A stretch of 14,188 bases of DNA from Verrucomicrobiota bacterium. Lineage in GTDB: Bacteria; Verrucomicrobiota; Verrucomicrobiia; Limisphaerales; J093. The position numbers were made by a program, and so were the translations under genes. Positions within the stretch are counted from its first letter, which is position 1. Each line of letters opens with the position of its first letter. The stretch is from assembly GCA_029907285.1 (NCBI GenBank), contig JARYMD010000066.1, positions 1 to 14,188 of the forward strand, in the 5' to 3' direction. Positions 6,345 to 14,072 of this stretch are shown here, piece by piece. A model generated the notes under the pieces. The model was not told the DNA's origin. It made no database searches and saw only the letters and a program-made list of their open reading frames with translations.

Positions 6345-7748
6345 ATGTTGGTAGTATTCAGCGATACACATTTGACTGACCAGAGCACGTCCTCGAATGT
6401 CCATGCCTCTGCATTCGAACTGTTGGCCAGAGAAATTGCCACAGCCGCAGGCCCAAAACACAAAAGAGCGCAGTCGCTGGATTTTCTATTGTTGGGAGAC
6501 ATCTTTGATCTCTACCGGACCAGTTACTGGCACGATCAGCACGTGCCCGCGGCGCAACGGCCATGGAACGGCCGGCTGAGCCCTGACACGGGAATGAATC
6601 CGCTCGCCCAAGACGTGGAAAACCAGTTCCTTTCAATTCTCAAACGCATCCTTGCCACAGATGCCTGCCGCGCACTGTTTGCCCTGCTCAGGAATCCCCC
6701 GCCAACCATCAGAAGGAAACCAACAGTCACTTGGGTCGTCGGCAATCACGACAGACCGATTTGGGTTTTCCCATCATTGCAAGACCATCTCCGCCGTGAA
6801 TTGCCGGGCATCGACCTCACATTTGCCTGCAGTTTCAGGTCGGATGCATATCAGGTCCTTGCAAGGCATGGCCATGAATGGGACCCGCACAATTTCGGGT
6901 GGCTGTTTCTTACCAAGGTTCTTCAGCCCGGCCGCACAATCGACAGATTCGACCCTGAAGTGCACAAAGTCCAATGCATCGGCGACGTGGTCACAGCCGA
7001 ACTGTTGTCGGGCATGCTTTACAGGCTCGGGCAGCAATTGTCGCAGGATTCACCCGATGACCGCGCCTTTCTTCACGGGCTGTACGAAGTGAACAATCTT
7101 CGTCCTGTCACCGCAGTGTTTGAATGGATGTCATGGTTCAGCCAAAACCGGCCTTCTGCTGAAAACAAGTACCTGGACCTGCTCCGAAAATCACTTCGAG
7201 AAGCCATGACCGCAACCCTGGATTCCCAACTCGCTCGCGCATGGGACCGGCTCAAACCAGACTTGCTTGTGAACGGCGATCTGACCGACCAGCTCGCCCG
7301 TGCTTACACTATCCTCCGGCACAAGGACGGCCTTCGGCTTCTGGCAGACCTGAAACCCGCACTGTCCGCAATCGTGTCCGCTGTCGGACTTTCCGCCGAT
7401 TCAGCGGGGGCCGACGCCTGCTTTGCCGGAGCTGATGATGATTTCGCAAAGGAGGAGAAGGAGAATCGCCAGACCCGGTACCTGTTCTACGGTCACACGC
7501 ACGAGGCTCGCCGGGAATGCTTCAAAAGCACACCGAACGGCCAGGTCCAAATCTATGTCAATACCGGCACGTTCCTCCCGTTCATCCAGCGCGCTCACAA
7601 CCGAGAAGGGTTTTGGGCAGCGCACAGATTCACCTACGCGTTCGTGTATTCAGACAGAGAGGACCGCCGAAGCCGCCACGGTCCCGGGCCAACGCTCGAC
7701 ATCTGGAACGGCCTCAGATGCAAGCGCTACGTCATTGATGAAAGGTAG
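6345..7748 (+). CDS. Calcineurin-like metallophosphoesterase
   Basis: Predicted 467-residue cytosolic phosphoesterase with all five metal-site motifs in order: SDTH (Asp7/His9), GDIFD (51-55), GNHD (133-136), RHGHEWD (174-180) and YGHTH (392-396), followed by VNTGTF (425-430). These residues coordinate the two catalytic metal ions. A long, mainly helical insertion with no recognised motif lies between the HGH and GHTH motifs (about 180-390), making it much longer than LpxH or YfcE types (about 180-270). The GDIFDLYR and HGHE/D pattern recalls the UDP-2,3-diacylglucosamine hydrolase branch, but the insertion argues against a simple LpxH call. The substrate is unknown. The frame stays open upstream to 5880; ATG 6345 is chosen because the protein then begins right at the first metal motif and 12 nt after the predicted transcription start. 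It is convergent with the rhomboid gene, 25 nt apart. Confidence 0.85.
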   Translation: MLVVFSDTHLTDQSTSSNVHASAFELLAREIATAAGPKHKRAQSLDFLLLGDIFDLYRTSYWHDQHVPAAQRPWNGRLSPDTGMNPLAQDVENQFLSILKRILATDACRALFALLRNPPPTIRRKPTVTWVVGNHDRPIWVFPSLQDHLRRELPGIDLTFACSFRSDAYQVLARHGHEWDPHNFGWLFLTKVLQPGRTIDRFDPEVHKVQCIGDVVTAELLSGMLYRLGQQLSQDSPDDRAFLHGLYEVNNLRPVTAVFEWMSWFSQNRPSAENKYLDLLRKSLREAMTATLDSQLARAWDRLKPDLLVNGDLTDQLARAYTILRHKDGLRLLADLKPALSAIVSAVGLSADSAGADACFAGADDDFAKEEKENRQTRYLFYGHTHEARRECFKSTPNGQVQIYVNTGTFLPFIQRAHNREGFWAAHRFTYAFVYSDREDRRSRHGPGPTLDIWNGLRCKRYVIDER

Positions 7749-7766
7749 AGTCCGCACTCCGTCGCG

Positions 7767-7785
7767 AGCCGGCTTATTTCCGGTT
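7767..7785. repeat. Short hairpin spanning the rhomboid stop codon
   Basis: AGCCGG (7767-7772) can pair with CCGGTT (7780-7785), with one G-T wobble and a 7-nt loop that contains the rhomboid stop (plus-strand TTA at 7774-7776). It lies at the end of two convergent genes. No T-run follows on either strand. The stem is short and may be chance. Confidence 0.25.
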
Positions 7786-8328
7786 CCGCCATGCAACCCA
7801 GACCCCCGCGCACGCTCCGCACAGGTGTCCTTCCCATGAGACCGGGCCGTGCCGCGGAAGAATCCCGTACATGACCCCGCCATAGAGAACAAAGACCACG
7901 ATCGCGACGAATGCTGATTGCCATGTCCGCTGCAACAAGCCCGACGCAATCAGGTACGTCACAAGACCGTAGATGATCGAGCTGGCGCCAAGATGAATTG
8001 CGCCGCCGCGCCCGATCAACCACGTGCCGAATCCACTCAGCAGCCAGATCAAGGCCAAGGTCGCAGCAGGTTTGTAGTGCCTGTCAACGAACAGAAGCGT
8101 CAGCAAGACAAACAATGGCAATGCGTTTGCAAGCAAGTGACCTGGGTTGGCATGCAACAGCGGGCTGAACAGAATGCCAATCAATCCGCGGGTTGTCCGT
8201 GGTGTGATGCCCAGCAACTGCAATGGCGGGGCCGCAAGCGCCACAATCCCGATCAACAAGAGGATTCCGACCAGCGACCCGCTGGTCTCTGCAGCGTTTG
8301 CCAAGGTTCGTGTGCGACCAGCCCTCAT
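7774..8328 (-). CDS. Rhomboid-family intramembrane serine protease
   Basis: Predicted 184-residue polytopic membrane protein with about six hydrophobic segments, the minimal rhomboid core, and only a short N-terminal tail. Hallmarks: LLHANPGHLLAN (57-68), the HxxxxHLxxN oxyanion/loop motif; the Ser loop HLGASSIIYG (112-121) with nucleophile Ser116; and WEGHLCGACAG (165-175) with general-base His168. The usual GxSG is GASS here, a change that keeps the nucleophile. Rhomboids cleave substrate transmembrane helices within the inner membrane; the substrate here is unknown. ATG 8328 is used because it gives a short basic N-terminus before TM1; no Shine-Dalgarno is visible. It is divergent from lepA (179 nt) and convergent with the phosphoesterase. 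Confidence 0.9.
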   Translation of the reverse strand: MRAGRTRTLANAAETSGSLVGILLLIGIVALAAPPLQLLGITPRTTRGLIGILFSPLLHANPGHLLANALPLFVLLTLLFVDRHYKPAATLALIWLLSGFGTWLIGRGGAIHLGASSIIYGLVTYLIASGLLQRTWQSAFVAIVVFVLYGGVMYGILPRHGPVSWEGHLCGACAGVWVAWRNRK

Positions 8329-8507
8329 ATCCCGCGCCCAGAGTAGCGTGCGAAGCAGATGCCTTCAACAGATTCAGGAGCATGCGGGTACAACAGGGAA
8401 TCCCATCGGACTGGGGATGAATAATGTGCCAGTCTAAATGTTGGCAGTGTGACGTTGCAATTTGGCTTTTCAGAAAACTTTTATGCGTTATCCTTTGAGA
8501 CCGTTCG

Positions 8508-10298
8508 ATGGACGCAGCACATATCAGAAACTTCTGCATCATCGCTCACATCGATCACGGGAAGACAACGCTGTCAGATCGGCTGTTGTTCAGGACCGGG
8601 ACGATCTCAGAGCGGGAAATGCAGGATCAGTTGCTCGACTCGATGGACCTTGAACGTGAGCGTGGCATCACGATCAAGGCACATCCGGTCACAATGCATT
8701 ATCGCGCCCGAAACGGCGAGGTTTACGAGCTGAACCTGATTGATACGCCGGGCCATGTGGATTTTGCCTACGAGGTCTCGAGAAGCCTCAGCGCCTGCGA
8801 GGGAGCTCTGTTGGTCATTGACGCCGCCCAGGGCGTCGAGGCCCAGACCGTTGCCAATGTCCACCTCGCAATGAGGCAAAACATGGTCATCATTCCGGTG
8901 ATCAACAAGATCGACCTCCCGCACGCCGATGTTGCCCAGACAAAAGCACAGATAGAAGAAATTCTCGCGATTCCGGCTGATTCTGCGATTCTGGCCAGCG
9001 CCAAAGAGGGGATCGGAATAGACGAGATACTGGAAGCCATAGTCGCGCAAGTCCCGCCGCCGAAACCCACCGGCGCGCCCTCGTTGCAGGCGCTCTGTTT
9101 CGATTCTTATTTCGATACTTACAAGGGAGTGGTCACTCACATCCGAGTGTTCAACGGCGAGATTCGCCCCGGCATCCATGTCAAACTCCTCCATAGCGGG
9201 AAGACTTATGAGGTCAAAGAAGTGGGAAGCTTCAATCCGAAACCGTACGCGCGGGATCGGCTCGGCGCGGGCGAGACAGGCTACATGACGGCCAACATCA
9301 AGAGCCCGCTCGACGTTAAAATGGGGGACACGGTCACCGACGCCCGAAATGCATCACCGGCTCTGCCCGGATTCAAGGAAATCCATCCCATGGTCTTCAG
9401 CGGGATTTATCCGATCAATGCGGCTGATTATGAGCATCTCAAATTGAATCTCGCCAAACTCCAGTTGAATGATTCGGCATTTGTGTACCAGCCGGAAAGT
9501 TCCATCGCCCTTGGCTTCGGTTTTCGTTGCGGTTTTCTCGGCCTGCTGCACATGGAAATCGTCCAGGAACGCCTCCGCCGCGAGTATGGCATGGACATCA
9601 TCGCCACTTATCCGAGCGTGGTTTACAAGGTGAAACTCAGGAACGGCGAGATGAAAGAAATCGAAAACCCCGCGCACATGCCGGAGCCCAACCATATCGA
9701 GGAAATCCATGAGCCGGTTGTCAGGGCGTTCATCATTTGCCCGAACGAATTCATCGGGGACATGATGACACTGGTTTCTGAGAAGCGCGGTTCAATCGAA
9801 CACACTGAGACCCTGGATACGCGGCGCGTGATGATGACGTGCATCCTGCCGTTGAGCGAAATCCTCATAGACTTTCACGACCGCATCAAGAGCATCACCC
9901 GCGGTTACGGTTCGATGGATTATGAACAGGCCGGTTACCAGGTTTCTGACATGGTCAAATTGGAGATGCTGGTCAATGGCGAGCCTGTCGATGCGTTCTC
10001 ATGCATCGTTCATCGGAACAAAGCCGATGCGCGTGGGCGCGCTCTTGCGGCCAAACTCAAGCAAGTCATTCCACGCCAACAGTTCGCCGTCGCAATACAA
10101 GCTGCCATCGGAGGCAAAATAGTCGCGCGCGAAACCGTCAGCGCGTTCCGAAAAGATGTAACAGCCAAATGCTACGGCGGCGATATAACGCGGAAACGCA
10201 AGCTGCTCGAAAAACAAAAGGAAGGAAAGAAACGCATGAAAGCCATCGGCTCGGTTCGCATCCCGCAGGAAGCATTCATTGAGGTGTTGAAAGCTTGA
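8508..10298 (+). CDS. lepA: Elongation factor 4 (LepA), ribosomal back-translocase GTPase
   Basis: Predicted 596-residue translational GTPase, the normal length. G-motifs: G1 AHIDHGKT (13-20), G2 RGITIKA (52-58), G3 DTPGH (79-83), G4 NKID (133-136) and G5 SAK (164-166). EF-G-like domains II, III and V follow (GFGFRCGFLGLLHMEIVQER, about 346-365), then the LepA-specific C-terminal domain with YGGDITRKRKLLEKQKEGKK (566-585), which reaches the peptidyl-transferase centre. EF4 acts on stalled or mistranslocated ribosomes and influences initiation and 30S biogenesis. ATG 8508 starts 11 residues before the P-loop segment and gives the standard N-terminus. Only a weak TGAGA lies upstream, and I see no convincing promoter in 8329-8507. 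Two signal peptidase genes follow, as in the classical lepA-lepB order. Confidence 0.97.
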   Translation: MDAAHIRNFCIIAHIDHGKTTLSDRLLFRTGTISEREMQDQLLDSMDLERERGITIKAHPVTMHYRARNGEVYELNLIDTPGHVDFAYEVSRSLSACEGALLVIDAAQGVEAQTVANVHLAMRQNMVIIPVINKIDLPHADVAQTKAQIEEILAIPADSAILASAKEGIGIDEILEAIVAQVPPPKPTGAPSLQALCFDSYFDTYKGVVTHIRVFNGEIRPGIHVKLLHSGKTYEVKEVGSFNPKPYARDRLGAGETGYMTANIKSPLDVKMGDTVTDARNASPALPGFKEIHPMVFSGIYPINAADYEHLKLNLAKLQLNDSAFVYQPESSIALGFGFRCGFLGLLHMEIVQERLRREYGMDIIATYPSVVYKVKLRNGEMKEIENPAHMPEPNHIEEIHEPVVRAFIICPNEFIGDMMTLVSEKRGSIEHTETLDTRRVMMTCILPLSEILIDFHDRIKSITRGYGSMDYEQAGYQVSDMVKLEMLVNGEPVDAFSCIVHRNKADARGRALAAKLKQVIPRQQFAVAIQAAIGGKIVARETVSAFRKDVTAKCYGGDITRKRKLLEKQKEGKKRMKAIGSVRIPQEAFIEVLKA

Positions 10299-10412
10299 AA
10301 CACGATGGAACGGCATGAACGATGGAGCAGGGCAGGGGAGCCGCTCAGCCAAGGGCGAATGGAACCTTTACCACGCTGCCACGGCATGAGTCATAGATTG
10401 TCTCGTATTCGC

Positions 10413-11579
10413 ATGAAAATGTTGTTCAGGTGGTTGGCATCCAAAGCAGTCCGGCAAGCGTACGAAACACGAAAACAGGTTTGGATCATTCTCAACTCCC
10501 AGCGCGATATCCTGAGCGAAAAAGCAATCGCCGAAGTCTCGCACGCGCTCGGCGAGTTCGACAAGGAAATCGTCCGGGCCGATGGCCGCGACGCTGTGCT
10601 CGCGCTCACGGAGAAGCTCGAAGAAGCGGGTGCGCGCTGGCTCAAACCGTATCCGTACGCCTCAACCCGCGAAAACATAAAAGAGTTTCTTATCAGCGGC
10701 GTGTTTATCCTGAGCATCTTCAGCTTCTTCATCCAGCCGATGAAAATTCCGTCCGGATCAGCGCAGCCCACTCTTTACGGGAATGTCGTGACAGACCTGA
10801 AATCGCAAACGAACGCGGTCATCCCTGACACTTTCGGCCGATTCAGAGACTGGTTCAAAGGAATCGATTATCATCATTGGATTGCAAAGGATGATGGCAC
10901 ACTCGAAATCGAACCCGTGCAGACTGTCGCCGGATTCGTCAAAACCCAGCGGTTCCGTGTCGGCTCGGATTCCTACACTTTTTTCTGGCCGCCGGAGCAC
11001 CTCGAGCAACTCTGTGGCGCAAGGCCGGGGCAAAAGTTCAAACGGGGCGATACCGTGCTCAAATTGAAAATTTCGAGCGGCGACCGCTTGTTTGTCGATA
11101 AGTTCACCTACAACTTCCGCCGCCCGCGCCGCGGGGAAATAATCGTGTTCGCTTCCACCGGCATCCCCGGACTCATCCAGCACACACACTACATCAAGCG
11201 GCTGATCGCCATGGGCGGCGAAAAGGTCAGGATCGGCGACGACAGACACGTCTATATCAACGGGAAACGACTGGATCATACAGACCGGCACTTCGAGCTT
11301 GTGTATTCGTTCAACGGACCACCCCGGGAAAGCGTCTATTCCGGCCACGTCAACGACAAAATCGGAATGACCTGTTCCGGACGGACTCTCGCGCCGCTGT
11401 TCCCGGACGGCAACGCCGAGTTCACCGTCCGCCCCGGCCATTACCTTGCATTCGGCGACAATACAATGAACAGCTTTGATGGGCGCGTTTTCGGCGATTT
11501 TCCGCGCGAAAAAGTTGTTGGGCGCGCACTGTGGGTGTTCTGGCCGTTCACAAGCCGGTTCGGCCTGGTTTGCTATTGA
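10413..11579 (+). CDS. lepB: Signal peptidase I, first copy, long form with Ser-Ala variant box B
   Basis: Predicted 388-residue type I (leader) signal peptidase, which removes Sec/Tat signal peptides on the outer face of the inner membrane. An N-terminal helical, charged region (1-88) comes before one TM anchor (about 90-108). Box B is IPSGSAQPTL (nucleophile Ser116), with Ala117 where nearly all relatives have Met. Box C is SGDRLFVDKFTYNFRRP (222-238), box D is YIKRLIAMGGEKV (general-base Lys262), and box E is FGDNTMNSFDGRVFGD (347-362). Ser and Lys are 146 residues apart (55 in E. coli) because of an extra ~90-residue segment after box B. ATG 10413 is preferred because Ser116 then falls at the same residue number as in the second copy; the frame stays open to ATGs at 10305, 10359 and 10386. 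It lies 114 nt after lepA with no clear Shine-Dalgarno. Confidence 0.88.
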   Translation: MKMLFRWLASKAVRQAYETRKQVWIILNSQRDILSEKAIAEVSHALGEFDKEIVRADGRDAVLALTEKLEEAGARWLKPYPYASTRENIKEFLISGVFILSIFSFFIQPMKIPSGSAQPTLYGNVVTDLKSQTNAVIPDTFGRFRDWFKGIDYHHWIAKDDGTLEIEPVQTVAGFVKTQRFRVGSDSYTFFWPPEHLEQLCGARPGQKFKRGDTVLKLKISSGDRLFVDKFTYNFRRPRRGEIIVFASTGIPGLIQHTHYIKRLIAMGGEKVRIGDDRHVYINGKRLDHTDRHFELVYSFNGPPRESVYSGHVNDKIGMTCSGRTLAPLFPDGNAEFTVRPGHYLAFGDNTMNSFDGRVFGDFPREKVVGRALWVFWPFTSRFGLVCY

Positions 11580-11587
11580 TAATCGTT

Positions 11588-11647
11588 CCGGAGATGGCCG
11601 CAGCAATGACAGCGTATGCAGTCTCTGTGCGCAGCTCCCATCTCCGG
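11588..11647. repeat. 10-bp inverted repeat between the two signal peptidase genes
   Basis: CCGGAGATGG (11588-11597) and CCATCTCCGG (11638-11647) are perfect reverse complements separated by 40 nt. The pair begins 8 nt after the first lepB stop and ends 17 nt before the second lepB ATG. In mRNA it would form a GC-rich stem sitting just before the second gene. No T-run follows, so a transcription terminator is unlikely; an intercistronic stabiliser or a translation control element is possible. Confidence 0.55.
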
Positions 11648-11664
11648 CACCTGAGCGGCGGTGT

Positions 11665-12876
11665 ATGCCGTGCACACTGAAATGCCTTTTCAACCGGCAG
11701 CGCCACAGGGCACGCAAATTGCTCCGCCATGTGCTGCGATTGTACCGGGCTCAACACGACTTGCTCGAGCCCGAGGCTGGCTCAGAACTGCAGACCTGCA
11801 TCGCCAACCTGTCAAATGAGTTGAGAAATAACACGTCGGAGGCAGCCCTTCAGACAGCAGCCGGCCGCTTGCAAGAGGCAGCCAATCGGTGGCTGGTGGA
11901 CACTTCGAAAAACCGCGCCCGCGAAATCACAGAGATGCTCCTTATTGCGCTGGTTGTGGTGGCTGCAATCCGCGTTTTTTTCATTCAATCGGCCAGAATC
12001 CCAACCGGCTCAATGCAGCCAACCCTCAACGGCATCAGAGTCGTCAACCTCGCGCGCGACATTCGGTGGAAACGCCCATCGACCCGATGGCAAATGATTC
12101 TCGAACTGCTCGTTCATGGCAGAGCGTACTACCGCGTGGTGGCCCGCGACTCCGGTCGTATCACAAGAATCGAGCCGCCGGAGCCGATCGCCCCGTTCTT
12201 AAGGCTCTCCGGTCTGGGATACAAACAGCGGTTTCTCCTCGGCAACACTTGGCACACAATTTGGTTCGTCCCAGGCGATCTCCCGCCGGTCTGGGGCGTC
12301 CCACAGGCCGAAGTGCTGTTTGCCCACGCGCGCATCGACAAAAGACGAATCTATTTCAAAGGCGACGAAATCATGAATCTCGCAGTGATCGCCGGTGACC
12401 GGGTCCTTGTCGATCGAGTGTCGTACAACTTCAGACGCCCGCGGCGGGGAGAAATCATCGTGTTCACCGCCAAGGGGATCAAACAGCTCGTCCCAGACAC
12501 TTACTATTTGAAACGCCTGATTGCCGTTGGCGGGGAACAAGTCCGAATCGGCAACGACCGCCACGTAATCGTAAACGGCCGGAGACTCGACGAACGAACC
12601 CCCGGCTTCGAAAAAGTGTACGGCGCGGCCGGCCCGCCGCGGGAAGATAAGTATTGCGGCCACGTCAACGACCTTGTGGCGCAACTCTATCGAAACCCGC
12701 CGCGGCTCCTTGCGCCGCTTTTTCCTGATGAACAAGCTGAGTTTGTTGTCAGACCGGGCCATTTGTTCGTCCTTGGTGACAACACGCTCATGAGCCTGGA
12801 TGGCCGAGTCTGGGGCGATTTCAGTCAAACGAACGTAGTTGGCCGAGCGCTGTGCCGGTATTGGCCGGCGCGGTAG
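11665..12876 (+). CDS. lepB: Signal peptidase I, second copy, long form with canonical box B
   Basis: Predicted 403-residue paralogue of the preceding gene. An N-terminal basic, helical region (1-87) is followed by a TM anchor (about 88-107). Box B is the canonical IPTGSMQPTL (Ser116), box C is AGDRVLVDRVSYNFRRP (243-259), box D is YLKRLIAVGGEQV (Lys283) and box E is LGDNTLMSLDGRVWGD (370-385). Ser and Lys are 167 residues apart. The inserted segment after box B aligns with that of the first copy: YYRVVARDSG with YHHWIAKDDG, QRFLLGNTWHTIWF with QRFRVGSDSYTFFW, and FKGDEIMNLAVIAGDR with KRGDTVLKLKISSGDR. So the insertion predates the duplication. ATG 11665 is the first in-frame start after the upstream gene ends (85-nt gap). 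This copy, with intact Ser-Met, is the safer bet for the main housekeeping peptidase. Confidence 0.9.
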   Translation: MPCTLKCLFNRQRHRARKLLRHVLRLYRAQHDLLEPEAGSELQTCIANLSNELRNNTSEAALQTAAGRLQEAANRWLVDTSKNRAREITEMLLIALVVVAAIRVFFIQSARIPTGSMQPTLNGIRVVNLARDIRWKRPSTRWQMILELLVHGRAYYRVVARDSGRITRIEPPEPIAPFLRLSGLGYKQRFLLGNTWHTIWFVPGDLPPVWGVPQAEVLFAHARIDKRRIYFKGDEIMNLAVIAGDRVLVDRVSYNFRRPRRGEIIVFTAKGIKQLVPDTYYLKRLIAVGGEQVRIGNDRHVIVNGRRLDERTPGFEKVYGAAGPPREDKYCGHVNDLVAQLYRNPPRLLAPLFPDEQAEFVVRPGHLFVLGDNTLMSLDGRVWGDFSQTNVVGRALCRYWPAR

Positions 12877-13280
12877 CACGGCATAGTTTGCACGCGGGGC
12901 GATTTGGCCGAGCGGGCGATCAAAAAAAGGCGGGGAACGTGATTCGGAACCCAGATGGGACTTCGGCGGCTCACCGGATCATGCGCATGCGATGCTGTTT
13001 GGGTGAGATTACCGTGCTGCTTGCGGGCGGAACGGCGTCCGCTTTTTCGCACAATGTTTGTTATATTTAATTCGCCTGTGCTCGGTTTTCGACTCTGACG
13101 ACGCACAATGAATGCATTGCCATCTTCCCCAACCGCGCCACCTCTCTTTCGGTTCAGCACGAAGTTTCCCGCCGACTGACGTCGTCGGCTGCTAACCTCG
13201 TCTGGCAATGGCTGTTCGGAAAAGATTGGCTTGCCAGAGACAGGCTGGTTCCTACACTGACCGCGTTGTTCGCACCCGGC
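12877..13280. other. 404-nt intergenic region without a recognised gene
   Basis: No RNA gene or recognisable protein is seen. It holds a candidate terminator (13027-13047) and an A/T-rich TATATT (13062-13067) that could be a -10 but lacks a good -35. A 23-codon ATG frame (13108-13179) looks unremarkable. The frame of the downstream glycosyltransferase stays open back to a TAA at 13068-13070 but holds no ATG or GTG before 13281 and only one TTG (13266). Confidence 0.55.
13027..13047 (+). terminator. Candidate intrinsic terminator after the lepA-lepB-lepB cluster
   Basis: GCGGA (13027-13031), a 6-nt loop and TCCGC (13038-13042) are followed directly by TTTTT (13043-13047). The stem has only 5 pairs, so it is weak, but it is GC-rich with an immediate T-run. 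It lies about 150 nt after the second signal peptidase. Confidence 0.45.
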
Positions 13281-14030
13281 ATGGCCAGTGAGACTCTCAT
13301 AATCATTCCTACGTACAACGAGCGCGATAATCTTGGGCCGTTGACGCGCCGCCTTCTTGGGCTCCCGGTCGCAGTTGACATCCTGATTGTGGACGACAAT
13401 TCGCCCGATGGCACGGGCCAGCTCGCAGAGGAAATCGCTTCGGCAGAACCGGCTGTCCATGTGCTTCATCGGACAGCGAAAGAGGGTCTTGGCAGAGCTT
13501 ATTGCGCGGGGTTTGCATGGGCGCTCGAGCACTATTACGAGTTCATATTCGAAATGGACGGGGATTTCTCTCACAATCCGGATGACATTCCTCGTTTTCT
13601 CGCGGCTGCTCAAGATGCCGATCTGGTGCTCGGCTCGCGGTATCTGAGCGGCATTCGCGTGATAAACTGGCCGCTTCATCGGCTTATTCTGAGCATGTCG
13701 GCGGCGCGGTACGTAAGGTTGGTAACCGGGATGCCTTTCACCGATCCCACCGGCGGGTTCAAATGTTTCCGTCGGCGCGCGCTGGAGAACATTGACCTTC
13801 CTGCTGTTCGTTCAAACGGGTACAGTTTTCAGATCGAACTCACGCACAAAATCTGGCGACAGGGTCTCAAGGTCGTTGAAGTGCCGATTGTTTTCACCGA
13901 TCGCTTCCAAGGGAGCTCGAAAATGTCGGGGCACATTGTCAGCGAAGCTTTCTTCATGGTTTGGCGGCTTTGGGCACAGAACGGTTTCAGGCGGTCTCCG
14001 CGTCCTTCCCTCCATCCCAACCGCCAGTAA
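13281..14030 (+). CDS. GT2 glycosyltransferase, polyprenyl-phosphate mannose synthase (DPM1)-like
   Basis: Predicted 249-residue GT-A fold family 2 transferase that probably moves mannose (or a related sugar) from GDP-sugar to a polyprenyl phosphate on the cytosolic face of the membrane. Motifs: IIIPTYNERDN (7-17), VDDNSPDGT (37-45), EMDGDFSHNP (91-100, the metal-binding acidic triad), GSRY (118-121), TDPTGGFKCF (144-153), NGYSFQIEL (179-187) and RFQGSSKMSG (198-207). All are typical of the DPM1/Ppm1 group. There is no C-terminal TM pair, as in single-domain DPM1 types. ATG 13281 places the catalytic domain at the N-terminus in the usual way; TTG 13266 would add five residues. No Shine-Dalgarno is visible. 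The donor and lipid acceptor are inferred from the family. Confidence 0.87.
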   Translation: MASETLIIIPTYNERDNLGPLTRRLLGLPVAVDILIVDDNSPDGTGQLAEEIASAEPAVHVLHRTAKEGLGRAYCAGFAWALEHYYEFIFEMDGDFSHNPDDIPRFLAAAQDADLVLGSRYLSGIRVINWPLHRLILSMSAARYVRLVTGMPFTDPTGGFKCFRRRALENIDLPAVRSNGYSFQIELTHKIWRQGLKVVEVPIVFTDRFQGSSKMSGHIVSEAFFMVWRLWAQNGFRRSPRPSLHPNRQ

Positions 14031-14042
14031 GTACCCCCTCCC

Positions 14043-14072
14043 CCTACTCTTACTCCTACTCCCTCACTCTCA
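14043..14072. repeat. Pyrimidine-rich hexamer tandem repeat
   Basis: CCTACT, CTTACT, CCTACT, CCCTCA and CTCTCA occur as five successive 6-nt units, within a longer C/T tract that begins at about 14034. It starts 12 nt after the glycosyltransferase stop and overlaps the predicted 3' end of a minus-strand gene. It may have grown by slippage. Confidence 0.55.

Noticed and set aside
8429..8507. lepA promoter using TTGGCA or TTGCAA boxes
   Set aside because: The matching -10 boxes are poor (TTTTAT at best, with an 18-nt spacer), so I could not choose one with confidence.
13108..13179. 23-codon ATG frame as a leader peptide for the glycosyltransferase gene
   Set aside because: No Shine-Dalgarno, no attenuator-like structure and no codon bias toward a regulatory amino acid; Pro/Ser content looks random.
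12825..13679. Minus-strand open frame (284 codons) over the intergenic region and the glycosyltransferase
   Set aside because: It overlaps the end of lepB and the conserved GT2 motifs in antisense, and its translation shows no recognisable domain.
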